A stretch of 64,000 bases of DNA from Siphonodentalium dalli (GCA_032622095.1 CP136063.1:277503426-277567425), one strand, 5' to 3'; positions 23,150 through 34,255 are shown, numbered from the stretch's first letter. Made by a program: numbers and translations. The notes: generated from the sequence alone by a model not told the origin.

Positions 23150-23198
23150 ATAAATTTGATTCACAACTCGTCTACGACTTGTTGTGAATCAAATTTAT
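23150..23198. repeat. Perfect short palindrome upstream of the IQ exon
   Basis: ATAAATTTGATTCACAA and its complement flank a short spacer (TCTAC), about 150 bp before the exon at 23345. The surrounding AACTCGTTTC copies suggest a small foldback element. Confidence 0.7.
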
Positions 23199-23344
23199 CA
23201 AACTCGTTTCCTAAAATCTTATATCTCACATTAACTCATTAGAGATCCTCTATATATGATTATCTTATTATATATTTGTATCGTTCCTTTTGTTACATTC
23301 TGTAAGCATATTTTAACAGTCTGTTTTTGTTTTCTTGTGAACAG

Positions 23345-24301
23345 GAGAGACTGAAATCTGATCAGAGAAATCAAGGAAGGAATGATAGAAACAGGCGCAG
23401 CATAAGCAACGACCGAAACAAGCGGGACCGAAGTAACGACCGAAACAAGCGGGACCGAAGTAACGACCGAAACAAGCGGGACCGAAGTAACGACCGAAAC
23501 AAGCGGGACCGAAGTAACGATCGAAACAAGCGGGACCAAAGTGATGACCGCAATAAGAGAGGGCATAGTAAAGACCGAAATCGACGGAACGATAGTAACG
23601 ATCGAAACAAGCGGGACCGAAGTGATGACCGCAATAAGAGAGGGCAAAGTAAAGACCGAAATCGACGGAACGATAGTAACGATCGAAACAAGAAAGATGA
23701 TCGAGGCAGATCAAAGCAAGACAATAAGCGTGATAAAAATTCCAAATCAAAGTCTGATTACAAGAAAGGTACCTTGAGTAAGAATCAGGCAGCAACAACC
23801 ATTCAGAAACAATACCGAGGATACAGCACGCGCAAAGCTTATGGACGGGATGATAAGAAGAACGATAGAAAAGGAAAGACGGACAAAAACACCGCCGCGA
23901 CTAAGATCCAATCAAATTACCGAGGATATAAAACAAGGAAAGATATGAGGAATTATTCAAGCACCGATAAAGATAAGAAGACATCAAAGAGTCCTACAAG
24001 AGGAAACTCCAAGAGCCCCACAAGAGGAAAGTCGACATCGAAATTAGATCAAGATCAGGCAGCGACAAAAATACAAGCCGGATATCGCGGCATGAAAACG
24101 CGGAAAGATTTATCAGAAAAGAAGAAGAAAGATAAAGCAGCGACAAATATTCAATCAAACTACAGAGGTTATAGAACCCGGAGGGATATGAAGTCGACAG
24201 GCAACAAGAGAAATAACTCCACTGATAAAAAGCACAAAGCCGCCACCCAAATTCAATCGCACTATAAAGGATATAAAACTAGGAAGGACTATAAGAAATG
24301 A
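23345..24301 (+). CDS. Large exon of a basic multi-IQ-motif protein
   Basis: The exon follows acceptor TTTTCTTGTGAACAG and encodes 318 residues in phase 0 before TGA. Residues ~1-125 are low-complexity and Arg/Asp/Asn-rich, with tandem NDRNKRDRS nonapeptides (27-bp units) and then a duplicated 27-residue block. Five IQ motifs start near residues 149, 184, 239, 265 and 299, of the form AATKIQSNYRGYKTRKD. IQ motifs bind calmodulin or related EF-hand proteins, and this variant resembles the neuromodulin/Igloo type. A connecting stretch has SPTRGNSKSPTRG. No ATG opens the exon, so upstream exons are required. The antisense ORFs are shadows of the 27-bp repeat. The cellular role is unknown. Confidence 0.85.
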   Translation, partial: ERLKSDQRNQGRNDRNRRSISNDRNKRDRSNDRNKRDRSNDRNKRDRSNDRNKRDRSNDRNKRDQSDDRNKRGHSKDRNRRNDSNDRNKRDRSDDRNKRGQSKDRNRRNDSNDRNKKDDRGRSKQDNKRDKNSKSKSDYKKGTLSKNQAATTIQKQYRGYSTRKAYGRDDKKNDRKGKTDKNTAATKIQSNYRGYKTRKDMRNYSSTDKDKKTSKSPTRGNSKSPTRGKSTSKLDQDQAATKIQAGYRGMKTRKDLSEKKKKDKAATNIQSNYRGYRTRRDMKSTGNKRNNSTDKKHKAATQIQSHYKGYKTRKDYKK

Positions 24302-26004
24302 GAATGTGGATTGTCACATAGATATATATAGCTAAAGGTTAGCCCTGTTGTTTTATGGTCAGATAATGCTCATTTTCTCCTCTTCAGTCTTGAAGAACAA
24401 CAAGAAAGTTCTTTATCTTGCTTAATATAATAGTTCCGTGTATTTTCAAATTTAGTCCTATTTGATAATTGACTTTTGCTTCATTATTTATGAAGTTCAC
24501 AGACAAATTCATCTATTTAAAAAAAACACATTGATTCTATTTTTTTTTTAAATAGTACGTCTCTTTAATAGTATAATTCAATCTTCTTATAGATTGCTTC
24601 CAAATTCTTATAATAATCTTTAAAAAAAATTCAATATATCCATGCCTGATTAAATCTCTTGAAAGATAAGATTAGAAAATCAATACTTATCTAACCAATA
24701 AATTAGTTAATGTTAGAAGTTTGTTTATGCATGTATGTAATGTATATAGCTGTAGTGCATATTCTTTCTGTATCAATCATTGTCAGTTCTGTCTTAACTC
24801 CAAGTATATGAGAGGAATTTTCCAAGGCCAAATTATAACAAATTAGATGCCACCGTACTTTTTCCATGCACATATGAGGTTCAATACCAGGAAAAAAAAC
24901 TTTTTCACTGCGGTAAATTGCATTTTATTTGACCATTAATGCGGACTACTACATACATACATAATACATCATTATGACCTTAATATATCAATCATTCTGA
25001 TAAATAGAGCATACTGCATTGAATCATATGATAAAGTTGATAAAAATTGACGAAAAATCCCACCACTGGATCTGGGTGTAAAATCTGCTTTAGAAAGGCA
25101 TATGAACAGGGGTTGGACATAAATCAGTATCTAGCCCAACCAATATCACTTGCTGGTGTACGTCCAAGGATACTGTAACTACCATATGTACTGTGGCTGC
25201 AGAGTTTTAAATTTTAATCATGTGCCATCGAGTACTTCAATTTATAGATTTAGAGGTTATCCAGGGAATCATGGGGAATGTGGCTTACTTGGGTTGGAGA
25301 TCTCCAACAACCTGCCCTGCACTGTATTTCAGAATTTTCCAACAGTAACCTACTCATCTTTGTAGTCTGGTCCAGACAAACTTACAATTCTTGCTCCCAT
25401 TCTTTGTGTCAGAATCGTCCCACAATTGGGACTTTGTTAATGTAATATTTGACTAATAAGAAAAAGTTTAGATTTTAAAAGTAGATTTTGAGGATTGTAA
25501 GAACTAGTAGTTAGATTGGAGTGATTATTGTATGATTGTGTGTATTTGCATTTGATAGTTGTCATTTTGATAGCGTCTTTTCTGAATCCATTGTCCCTAT
25601 GTGAAAGAACAGTTATGTATCCAGACAATTCCATTTGCTGAATTTGCCAATTCATCACATTTCACATTATCACTTCATTATAACCTAAGTAATAAAATAA
25701 CAATGGACAAGCATTTTATATAGAGCATAATGAGCCATGCCTGTTAAAATCTCTCTCATATATATAGAGCATAATGAGCCATGCCTGTTAAAATCTCTCT
25801 CATATCTTTGTCACTGCATTGATACTAACTATAGCTTTTCATAAATATGTCATGCACACAGACAACTTTTGCACTGCACATACTAACTATAAGGCTGATT
25901 TGGTCGAGTTGATGTGTGTACTCAGGATCTACCTCATATTGATTTACACGCGTCTTCAAATCTCATAAGAAATGCAAATTTTCAGCTTGTTTGAACCTTC
26001 ATAT
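24302..26004. other. 3'UTR/intron; 44-bp duplication at 25719-25806
   Basis: AT-rich sequence with no coding segment recognised. TAGAGCATAATGAGCCATGC followed by CTGTTAAAATCTCTCTCATA is present twice in tandem. Confidence 0.5.
24697..24702 (+). promoter_or_regulatory. Candidate polyadenylation signal
   Basis: AATAAA about 400 nt downstream of the TGA at 24299-24301. With GT-rich sequence after it, this would make the large IQ exon terminal in one transcript form. Confidence 0.35.
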
Positions 26005-26108
26005 TTATCCCTTCCATAACTGCAGATTCCTGAAATTTTGCGAAAACTGTACCAATGCATTCTCTTATAAATGTGAGTCTCCCATAGGGAGCCTTGTAAA
26101 TATATAAG

Positions 26109-26699
26109 ACTAGAAGGTGACCCGACTTCGTCCGGGCTTTGACCTTGAATTGTCCATTTTGAAGGTCAAGTGGGGTCACGATTTGACCAGTCCAAAAACA
26201 CTGCCCGGACAAAAGTACCCGACAAACGTGCCCGTCGAAATCCATCCGGTTTTACCCGATTTGACCTTGAATTGATTATTTTGAAGGTCTGGTTGGGGTC
26301 ACGATTGGACCCGTCCAAAACAATCGGTGAACAAAAGTAACCCCACGTATCAAATTTCGTCGAAATCCCATCAAAATTGGCGATTTGACCTTGAAGTTAC
26401 CCGATTTCAAGGTCACGTCGCACGGGCAATATGCTTATGAGACTCGCCATAAGAAAGTACCCCCACATACCAAGTTTCATCGAAATCCCGTGATATTCGG
26501 GCGTTTGACCTTGAAATGACCCGATTTCAAGGTCAAGGTGACGTCGCACGGGCAAATCAATAGGCCTATGTTAACCCCCGGCCGAAAATACCCCCACGTA
26601 CCAAGTTTCATCGAAATCGGGTCGGTCGTTTTCGAGTTCATCGATTACACACAGACAGATACACACACACACACACAGATCTTTCAAAATATATAATAG
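26109..26699 (+). mobile_element. RTE-tail-like non-autonomous element, copy 1
   Basis: Begins ACTAGAAGGTGACCCGACTT and ends with CAAGTTTCATCGAAATCGG, TTTTCGAGTTCATCGATTAC, a CA microsatellite and TTTCAAAATATATAATAG. Invertebrate RTE-clade elements and their SINEs have a comparable 3' layout. There is no reverse transcriptase ORF. Confidence 0.55.
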
Positions 26700-27423
26700 A
26701 CTAGAAGGTGACCCGACTTCGTCCGGGCTATTCAAAAACCAAATTTCAAGTCGATTGCTCCACCCGTTTCCGAGATCTGGTCTGCGCATGCGCGAAGCTG
26801 GCGTCGCACGGGCTCGGCGACCCGATAAAATTCGTATCCGGGGCAAGATACATTCACATACCAAATTTCAAGTCGATAGCTCCACCCGTTTCCGAGATAT
26901 ATAGCCCAATGTCATTTGCGGATACCTCGGCCGGTGATGAGTTAACGCGACATCGGCCGGATAAGAGTTAACGCGATCACGTCACGATATGTTGATGGCG
27001 TAATATATTTACGCAATGATTTTCGATGAGCGAAGCATGGTCCTGCGTTCTTCCCGATAATTAAGGTAGAAACTTTAAACGTACACAGGCGTGTGATGCA
27101 TCATTGGAAAGATGAAGCGCCACAGATTCTAACCGTGCAAATTATATGACTGGCAATTTATTATTCGCGCTATATCGAATCGATTTGTGAGCACCGAACT
27201 GAAATATATTAGCGCAAAACGGCGTAAAAACAGATTTGACCTCGGCACGTGAAAAGTTGACCTCGGATCTGAAAATCAATAGGCCTATGTTACTCCTGAC
27301 CCGAAAATACCCCCACATACCAAGTTTCATCGAAATCGGCTGGGCCATTTTCGAGTCCATCGATTACACCGTGAGACAGATACACACACACACACACAGA
27401 TCTTTCAAAATATATAATAGATA
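26700..27423 (+). mobile_element. RTE-tail-like non-autonomous element, copy 2
   Basis: Head-to-tail with copy 1: same start (ACTAGAAGGTGACCCGACTT) and same 3' end with ACACACACACACAGATC and AAAATATATAATAG. The middle differs, so it is a related subfamily rather than a simple tandem duplicate. Confidence 0.55.
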
Positions 27424-27585
27424 ATACATTGGCCTAACAATATTTACCTTGGCATTTTAAGCCAGTGCATTTTCTAATAAAAGCGAGATTCCCTATGGGA
27501 GACTCGACTCGCATATATAAGAGTATGCACTAGCACAGGATCTTTAATTCTGCACCTGCTCAGCTCCTGGCATGAAAGGGATATC

Positions 27586-27918
27586 AAAACATACCTAGAA
27601 CGAACAATTCTGATTGAACTTATGCTAAAAGCAAATGGGGACAAAAGGGTCCTTTCCTTGTTTCGAAGTGATCATATTTGTAAAACTTTTAGAAAGTCTT
27701 TCCGAGGCATATAACAACATAACATAAAGTATTAAAGGGCCTCAAGGCCTTCAAAAGCGGTTCATGCGAAATGTCATAAAATTTTATAAAATTGATGTTT
27801 TTACAGACTATTATAATTTGTACACATTTGCCCACTGCATGTGCCTTGGGTCCCTTGAAGACTCGTATTTTTTCTATACTAGTAAGATAAAACATATCAT
27901 CGAAAACATTCAAGGTAG
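27586..27918. other. No recognisable gene
   Basis: Sequence between two family C elements; nothing recognised. Confidence 0.4.
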
Positions 27919-28170
27919 TATAACCCTTTCTTGACAGGAGCTGCGCTAGTGCAGCATTAAAGATCCTGTGCCAGTGCATTCTCTTATATATGGGAGACTC
28001 ACATATATAAGAGAATGCACTGGTTTACATGGTCAAGGTAAATATTGTTAGGCCAATGTATTCTCTTATATATGCGAGGCTCCCTATCTGAGACTCGCAT
28101 ATGTAAGAGAATGCATTGGCACAGGGTTTTCGTAAAATTTCAGGAAGCTCCAGTCATGAAAGTGATAAGA
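27919..28170. mobile_element. Family C MITE
   Basis: TAACCCTTTCTTGACAGGAG to CAGTCATGAAAGTGATAA, two hairpin modules with CTCCC-type loop stems. Both TTAA edges have drifted. Confidence 0.75.
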
Positions 28171-28261
28171 AGTTCACAAAATGTTGCTCAGCAGAATAGA
28201 TTCTGAGTAGCCTTGACCAATCCAGCCTTGTACTCATTTATTTTAGCTGACTTGTTCAATT

Positions 28262-28855
28262 ACAGCTGTCAAATTACACATGTTCACTTACAGCTGTCAG
28301 TTATACATGTTCACTTACAGCTGTCAGTTATACTTGTTCACTTACAGCTGTCAATTATACATGTTCACTTACAGCTATCAATTATATATGTTCACTTACA
28401 GCTGTCAATTACACATGTTCACTTACAGCTGTCAATTACACATGTTCACTTACAGCTGTCAATTACACATGTCCAATTACAGCTGTCAGTTATACATGTT
28501 CACTTACAGCTGTCAAATTACACATGTTCACTTACAGCTGTCAATTATACATGTTCACTTACAGCTGTCAATTATACATGTTCACTTACAGCTGTCAAAT
28601 ACACATGTTCACTTACAGCTGTCAATTATACATGTTCACTTACAACTGTCAATTATACATGTTCACTTACAGCTGTCAGTTATACATGTTCACTTACAGC
28701 TGTCAATTATACATGTTCAGTTACAGCTGTCAATTATACATGTTCAGTTACAGCTGTCAATTACACATGTTCACTTACAGCTGTCAATTACACATGTTCA
28801 CTTACAGCTATCAATTATACATGTTCAATTACAGCTGTCAATTATTCATGTTCTC
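28262..28855. repeat. 27-bp minisatellite, about 22 copies
   Basis: Unit ACAGCTGTCAATTATACATG plus TTCACTT. Because 27 is divisible by 3, all three forward frames stay open (HVHLQLSII, YTCSLTAVN and MFTYSCQLY repeats), with single-base inserts at 28271, 28515 and 28594 shifting them. It is not protein-like otherwise. Each unit has a CAGCTG E-box and a TTCACTTACAG acceptor-like string. Confidence 0.9.
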
Positions 28856-29188
28856 TTAATGTTGATATTAACATTCCAAGCTTCTCACTACTAACCATGG
28901 AATGCCATGCTCCGGTCACATGTTGGTAAGCTCACGGTAACTATGGTTACAAGAGAATTGAAACTATAACACTGTAGAATAAGTAATATAAATATCTGTT
29001 ATCAATTATTGTTTATCCTCAGTTGTAGTTGAGTAAGGTTATATCTGCATGTAGAACAGTTGAGCAAGTTCCCATCTGAGTGATGGATCATGCTCATAAT
29101 TGAGAAGGTTTCCAGTTGAGCGAGGTTCTACCCTCAGTGATACAGCAGTTGATTGAAGTAGAGGCCTCTGTATGATTGTTGCTTCCAG

Positions 29189-29329
29189 AATTTGAAGAAA
29201 GACAAAGCGGCTACCACTATAAAAGCTCAATATAAGGGCATGAAAACCAGACGGGATTATAAGGAGCATAAAGACAAGATATATAGGGACCGAGATAACG
29301 AATAGTAGGCTCGGCCATCCTCAGCTCAG
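29189..29329 (+). CDS. Candidate alternative terminal exon with a sixth IQ motif
   Basis: Acceptor GATTGTTGCTTCCAG is followed by NLKKDKAATTIKAQYKGMKT then RRDYKEHKDKIYRDRDNE and a TAG at 29303-29305. AATTIKAQYKGMKTRRD matches the five IQ motifs of the exon at 23345, so it belongs to the same gene or a duplicated exon. It enters in phase 0, yet the large exon contains no in-phase GT donor (it encodes no valine), so direct joining would break the frame. An intermediate exon or alternative splicing from further upstream is needed. A donor (CTCAG|GTATTG) follows 24 nt after the stop. Confidence 0.6.
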
Positions 29330-29819
29330 GTATTGTTGTATAATTTAGTACAGAAACAGAAGTACTAGTTTTTCGTTATCAGCATTTGAAGAAGGGTGTT
29401 GAGGTGACATGGGGTAATTTAGTGCCCATTGGATAAAGACCAATTCAGCAGTATTACTATGTGTACTGGGGCAAAATATGATATGCAGTTACAAGGGCAT
29501 CGGATGGGTGATGTAGCATGTTACAAAATATAAGACCCACTGTCGAACTGCTCGAAATTTCAGTATAAAAAAACTCTTCAAAATTGTGTTTAAAAAATCA
29601 TTAACATTCTAAGTCTGCAAGTGCATTTCAAGAATGCCTAGATGAACATAATTATCTCTGATTAATCAAGATTGTTTGAATTTGCAAAATGTTTTAAATA
29701 TTTCTAATGCATGACTCCCCACATTTGTGTGATCAGATGAGAAATAGGCTGCATTACTGCAGCACTGGAAGACACAATCTGGGAGTTAGGCTAATATTCT
29801 ATTCTAATAGGACTAGATA
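29330..29819. other. No recognisable gene
   Basis: Possible intron within the 3'UTR of the IQ gene; no repeat or coding structure recognised. Confidence 0.4.
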
Positions 29820-30058
29820 CAAGCCTTGAAATAGGGTGTCTGTCATTTGCAGAATGAGGTCGCCAGAGGGTGAATTTAGTTGCGGGCTAGCATCACCAAA
29901 TTCACCCTCTGTGGACCTCATTATGCTTACACCTCAGCAGAATGAGGTCCCCAGAGGGTGAATTTGGTGATGCTAGCCTGCTATGCGGGGTAGCATCACT
30001 AAATTCACCCTCTGGGGACCTCATTCTGCAAATGACAGGCACCCTATTTCAAGGCTTG
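29820..30058. mobile_element. hAT-like MITE
   Basis: CAAGCCTTGAAATAGGGTG to its complement CACCCTATTTCAAGGCTTG. Flanks ACTAGATA and ACTAGCTA are an 8-bp duplication with one mismatch. The inside has two opposed GTGAATTTAGTGATGCTA arms. Confidence 0.85.
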
Positions 30059-30972
30059 ACTAGCTAGTTTAAATTTAGAACATGGCATTTTAAACCTTGT
30101 GTTCATTTACACCCACAAGACGGGTGAATGTTCGAATCTTATGGTCAAATCGAATATCGAAGCTTTGCAGGGCCTACTTGTGAGAGATTCTGTACTTGCT
30201 TTAGGAATCACTGAACTAAATGGTTTCCCATAGGCGACAGTGTTAACGTTTCGGCCAAATTCACTGAATTGAAGCCTGCAGGCCATACCAGTGATGTTTA
30301 CCCAGCTAGATTGACACTAGTTGATCACGAAAATGCAAGAAAAATCATAGGTCATGTGTTTACTTTTTAAAATAAATCCCCAAGTGTACGACAGGGCTGT
30401 CCCACAGCCAAATTTGATCTGGAAAAACCCAGATCTACAACAGCTAGTTAAATACATTTCCCGCTCACAAAAATCCGTTCCCCCATTCATTCACCAGTTT
30501 AAATTATTTAGATATTATGTACAAATCAAATAAACGCGATGTCATCCTTTAATAACGTGTCGCATGTATCAGGTGAAGGTCATTCTTCAGTTACCTTCAC
30601 CTTTAGCATTCCACGGTGTACTCGCTCCCCGACTCTAGAACACATTTAGCTCCCTGATTCCTTTAGGCGGAGCATTTAGATGAATGTGAGATAACTCTAT
30701 CTTTTAGTTAGCATTTCACCAATGTGTAATTCATTCTGTGAGATAACGAGTCATTGAGTTAATTCCTATCATTTAGTGGACACTTCTAAACCACATAATC
30801 CGCATCTTGTTGCAACGTACATATTTGCTCCTATATTATTTTTATGGCACAGATCCTCAGACAGACTACATTGTATAGATTGGGCGAATATAACCAAAAA
30901 TATTACTAGATTTACATCCCCTCAATTTGTTTTATTTGGATATCTTTTTATATGTCAATATTTTTCTATGCC
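30059..30972. other. No recognisable gene
   Basis: About 900 bp of apparently unique sequence, less AT-rich than its surroundings. No ORF with splice sites or recognisable motif. Confidence 0.4.
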
Positions 30973-31220
30973 TTAACCCTTTGAGTGCCAGGGGCCGATC
31001 TCATCGGCCCTAAACATACAAAATAAGTCTGTTAAAGAATATAAGAATAAATTATTAAAATTGTAAAAATAAAAAATAATAAAAAAAATAAAAATTGTTA
31101 GGCCAATGCATTCTCTTATATATGCGAGGCGACCTATGGTCGACTCGCATATATAGGAGAAAGCATTGGCCCAGGGTATATGGGTTGATACAAAAATCGA
31201 CCTGGCACTCAAAGGGTTAA
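30973..31220. mobile_element. Family B TTAA MITE with hairpin module
   Basis: TTAACCCTTTGAGTGCCAGG to CTGGCACTCAAAGGGTTAA, one hairpin module, and the GCCGATCTCATCGGCCC segment near the left end. Confidence 0.8.
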
Positions 31221-31995
31221 CTGTCAAATTACATTTCAATGACCCGTTAATAAGTCTATTTTTATATTTCATATAAGACAGTGCTTCAATATCTATAACT
31301 GTCCATGACCATTTATGTTAAAAAGAATAAAATATAAAAAATCTAATTTGCCCTCCCGCCCCATTTCTCTGAAAAAGTTGGATGTAAATCTAGCAATTTA
31401 TTTATAATGGCCTTAGTGGCCCTATATAGAAATAAACGTGGTCTACTAGCTTGGACATTATGTGGTCCACTAATGAGTCAAGGTCAGGGATATCTATAAC
31501 GAGACAAGGTCAGGGATATCTATAACGAGACAGTATCTTGTGTATTTTTGATCCAATTTACAGTGTTCTGCTTTCTAATTGTACAGCTATAAAAAATATT
31601 AGCTTTGTGATCAGTTGTGATGTGAGATTTGTTGAGAGTTGTGGCTTATTTATGATACTAATTTCTACATATATTCTAACCAGTCTCCGTATAATCGTGT
31701 AATCAGGGATCAGGACTTCAGTCTCTATATAATCGTGTAATCAGGGATCACGACTTCTATATTGCATCGTGCATTTGAGTCGAGGATTTACGGCAAAAAA
31801 TATTTGTAATTAGTTATCAACTCTTTAAATTTATATATTGTGAAATTATTATTAAATATAGAGGGAGACTAGCAATTATCCGTGCATTGACAATGAAATT
31901 AGCTTATTCTGATGCAGGCAAGAAAATGTAGTGCAGCCATTGACTGCATACAGATGTATTTTAATAAAGTGATATCCTTGGACCCATGAAATTTC
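31221..31995. other. No gene; two small tandem duplications
   Basis: AAGGTCAGGGATATCTATAA occurs twice at 31478-31533, and TAATCGTGTAATCAGGGATC twice at 31681-31757. Otherwise unremarkable. Confidence 0.5.
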
Positions 31996-32560
31996 TAGGG
32001 CCCTGCGAATCGGGTGTTTTCATTTCGAATCAAATCTCAAATCGAATCAGGCAAACGATTCGAATCTCAAATCGAATCATTGTTACTGAGCCAATCGAGT
32101 TAAAATACATAGCACTTCGAAGAAACACCTAAAAGAGCCTGGTGATCGTCGATGTAGTGATATACGCAGATATATATGCCTGAGCAATGGTTGAGTACAG
32201 ATAAGATCATACATGCATATGAGAACCAATGTCGACGTAAATATGGACTGCGTGATGCCTGTTTCATTTCATTGAATAGCGCAGTATGTTTCGCTACATG
32301 CTCTTGAGATGGACACTAGCACACAGCCTTGTATGGAAATTTTGTTGTTCACTTATGTCATTTTTACAGATTGGGTCAATTAGTTATAGATTAGTTGGCG
32401 ATAACATTACATGTCCTGTCATTGGACATAATGGTACATGCGATGTTTAAGTAATTTACTACATTATTACTAGTACAGTTAATTTTCTTTTCTGGTAATT
32501 TGACGAAATCCGAATCATGGTAGCCGATTTTGAATCAATCGAATCGATTCGCAGGGCCTA
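31996..32560. mobile_element. TIR element (TAGGGCCCTGCGAATCG)
   Basis: TAGGGCCCTGCGAATCG at the left and CGATTCGCAGGGCCTA at the right. AATCGAATC-rich subterminal repeats follow the left TIR. The flanks GAAATTTC and AAAAATTTC are near-repeats. TAGGG starts are common in hAT elements, but the class is unproven. Confidence 0.6.
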
Positions 32561-32606
32561 AAAAATTTCTTCTTTTACATTTGATTTGATGATTGATATA
32601 GGTATA

Positions 32607-33008
32607 TGTGACCCGCCATATCAAATCCAGTCGTAAGTCGGGATTTTTTTACCCTGTGCCAATGCATTCTCTTATATATGCGAGTCGACCATTAAATAAA
32701 TGTTTCTTACAATTTTTAGGACATAAAATAAAAAAACATTCATTACCCTGCAGGGAGCCCCACACATATATAGAAGCATATAGAAGAGTGTCGTCTGCTC
32801 ATGTTTGTCTGGGGCTCTGTATGGGTGAAATTATAAAATTATTAAAGAATACAAGAAAAAATTATTAAAATTGTAAAAAATTGTTAGGCCAATGCATTCT
32901 CTTATATATGCGAGGCGACCTATGGTCGACTCGCATATATAAGAGAATGCATTGGCACAGGGTAAAAAAATTCCCGACTTACGACTGGATTTGATATGGC
33001 GGGTCACA
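32607..33008. mobile_element. Family D MITE
   Basis: TGTGACCCGCCATATCAAAT and its complement with TA on each side. It carries a partial module at the left and a complete hairpin module at the right, with the ~85-bp internal segment in the opposite orientation to the copy at 17866. Confidence 0.8.
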
Positions 33009-33017
33009 TATTAATTA

Positions 33018-33169
33018 GGAGATAAACGTACTCTGTTCAGTTGGGATAATTGAGGATTCGAGCGTGAAAATAATTTGTGAACGAGCCACGCAGCTTGCCA
33101 GCGAGTTCACAAACTGTTTTCATGCTCGAATCCCAGAATATCTAATGGTAACATGGTACGTTTATCTCC
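33018..33169. repeat. Imperfect foldback element
   Basis: GGAGATAAACGTAC and GTACGTTTATCTCC are the outer ends. The arms continue GGATTCGAGCGTGAAAATAA / GTTTTCATGCTCGAATCCC. A 105-codon minus-strand ORF overlaps its right arm but has no recognisable domain. Confidence 0.65.
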
Positions 33170-33655
33170 ATTATAATTCAATCCACCAAAAGATTTGACT
33201 GAAATTTGCTTTTTATCGGCATTATATGCCATGAAGTGAGATATCCTTTTCCGGTGATCAAATCTCTGGGTACGTTCCATGGGTTTACTCAGAACAGCGC
33301 CCGAACAACTTCCTGTCAATGGTATATATAGTAAATATCTGTGAGCAGCTGACTCGATTATGCGACTCTTGGCTGCGTGGTGACATATTTTATGCTCGTT
33401 GTCATGACGTGGTGAACCATTCAAAATTAGTTAACTGATAGCGACCGATGGTGGTGAATCGAAAACTAAAGTGAGCAACTTTCGACCAATCAGAATTCGT
33501 GTTTCAAAGACAAATATTCAACTTTAATTACAATTTATAATAGTTCTGATGGCTGAATGTTATTGGTCATTGATGCACCAGCGCAGCTCCAGTCATGAAA
33601 GGGATATACAGGTCAATGACCATTATCTGTTTTCTTGCCAAATATGAATGAGCTA
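33170..33655. other. No gene; family C end fragment at 33573-33607
   Basis: GCACCAGCGCAGCTCCAGTC then ATGAAAGGGATA is a solitary right end of family C. Nothing else was recognised. Confidence 0.5.
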
Positions 33656-33680
33656 CAGTAATGCCCTAAGTAATTGACTT
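33656..33680. mobile_element. F1 left-end fragment
   Basis: CAGTAATGCCCTAAGTAATT preceded by TA. The rest of the element is missing. Confidence 0.6.
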
Positions 33681-34009
33681 AGTAATGTTAACATCCATGA
33701 CTAATAGTATGCACAGAAATTCATATACAGCTGTTTACAGTGAATTTCCCCCCGCAAATCTCTGTTTTAGTGTTAAAAGGGAGGTGGGAGTAAAAAAATG
33801 GTTGGGAAAAAACTGCCGAAAACGGAAAAAAATTTGGATGCGGGGGTGGGTGGGTCCCAACAAGGGTCGAAAGTAAAAAATCAGCATACGTGCCTGCAAT
33901 TTTTTTCCTACTCCCCCCTGATTCCATGCCTTGAATTGTCATGTAATGTCAGACTCAAAAGTATTACAGGTTTTCAAAGCCCAGCAGAAACCCTGTATCT
34001 GAACCCTTA
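33681..34009. other. No recognisable gene
   Basis: Low-complexity G/A-rich stretch (33780-33860); nothing recognised. Confidence 0.4.
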
Positions 34010-34255
34010 CATGACTGGAGCTTCCTGAAATTTTTTGGAAAACCCTGTGCCAATGCATTCCTTTACATATGCTAAGGGAGCCTTGTATATATAAGAGAAT
34101 ACATTGGCCTAACAATATTTGCCATGACCATCTAAGCCAGTGCATTCTCTTATATGTGCGAGGCTCCCTATGGGAGACTCGCATTTAAAAGAGAATGCAC
34201 TGGCAAAGAATATTTAATGCTGCACCAGCGGGGGCTCCCGTCATGAAAGGGTTAA
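34010..34255. mobile_element. Family C MITE
   Basis: AACCCTTACATGACTGGAGC to CCGTCATGAAAGGGTTAA, with two hairpin modules. The first is degraded (CCTTTACATATGCTAAGG). Confidence 0.75.

Larger units (their letters stand above)
26005..27585. mobile_element. Family C MITE split by two RTE-like insertions
   Basis: The left piece (26005-26108, CCTTCCATAACTGCAG...) and the right piece (27424-27585, TACATTGGCCTAACAATATT to CATGAAAGGGATA) are the two parts of one C element. The break lies in a hairpin arm at ATATATAAG, and both outer TTAA sites have drifted. Confidence 0.65.

Noticed and set aside
23231-23798. Minus-strand ORFs of 124-161 codons opposite the IQ exon
   Set aside because: They are shadows of the 27-bp coding repeat on the plus strand. 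The plus frame has IQ motifs and splice sites, these do not.
28213-28929. 238- and 204-codon ORFs on the plus strand
   Set aside because: They are readings of a 27-bp minisatellite. All three frames are open because the unit is divisible by three, and the peptides are pure repeats.
33107-33424. 105-codon minus-strand ORF
   Set aside because: Unrecognised sequence whose C-terminal end is the arm of a foldback element. No splice or homology evidence.
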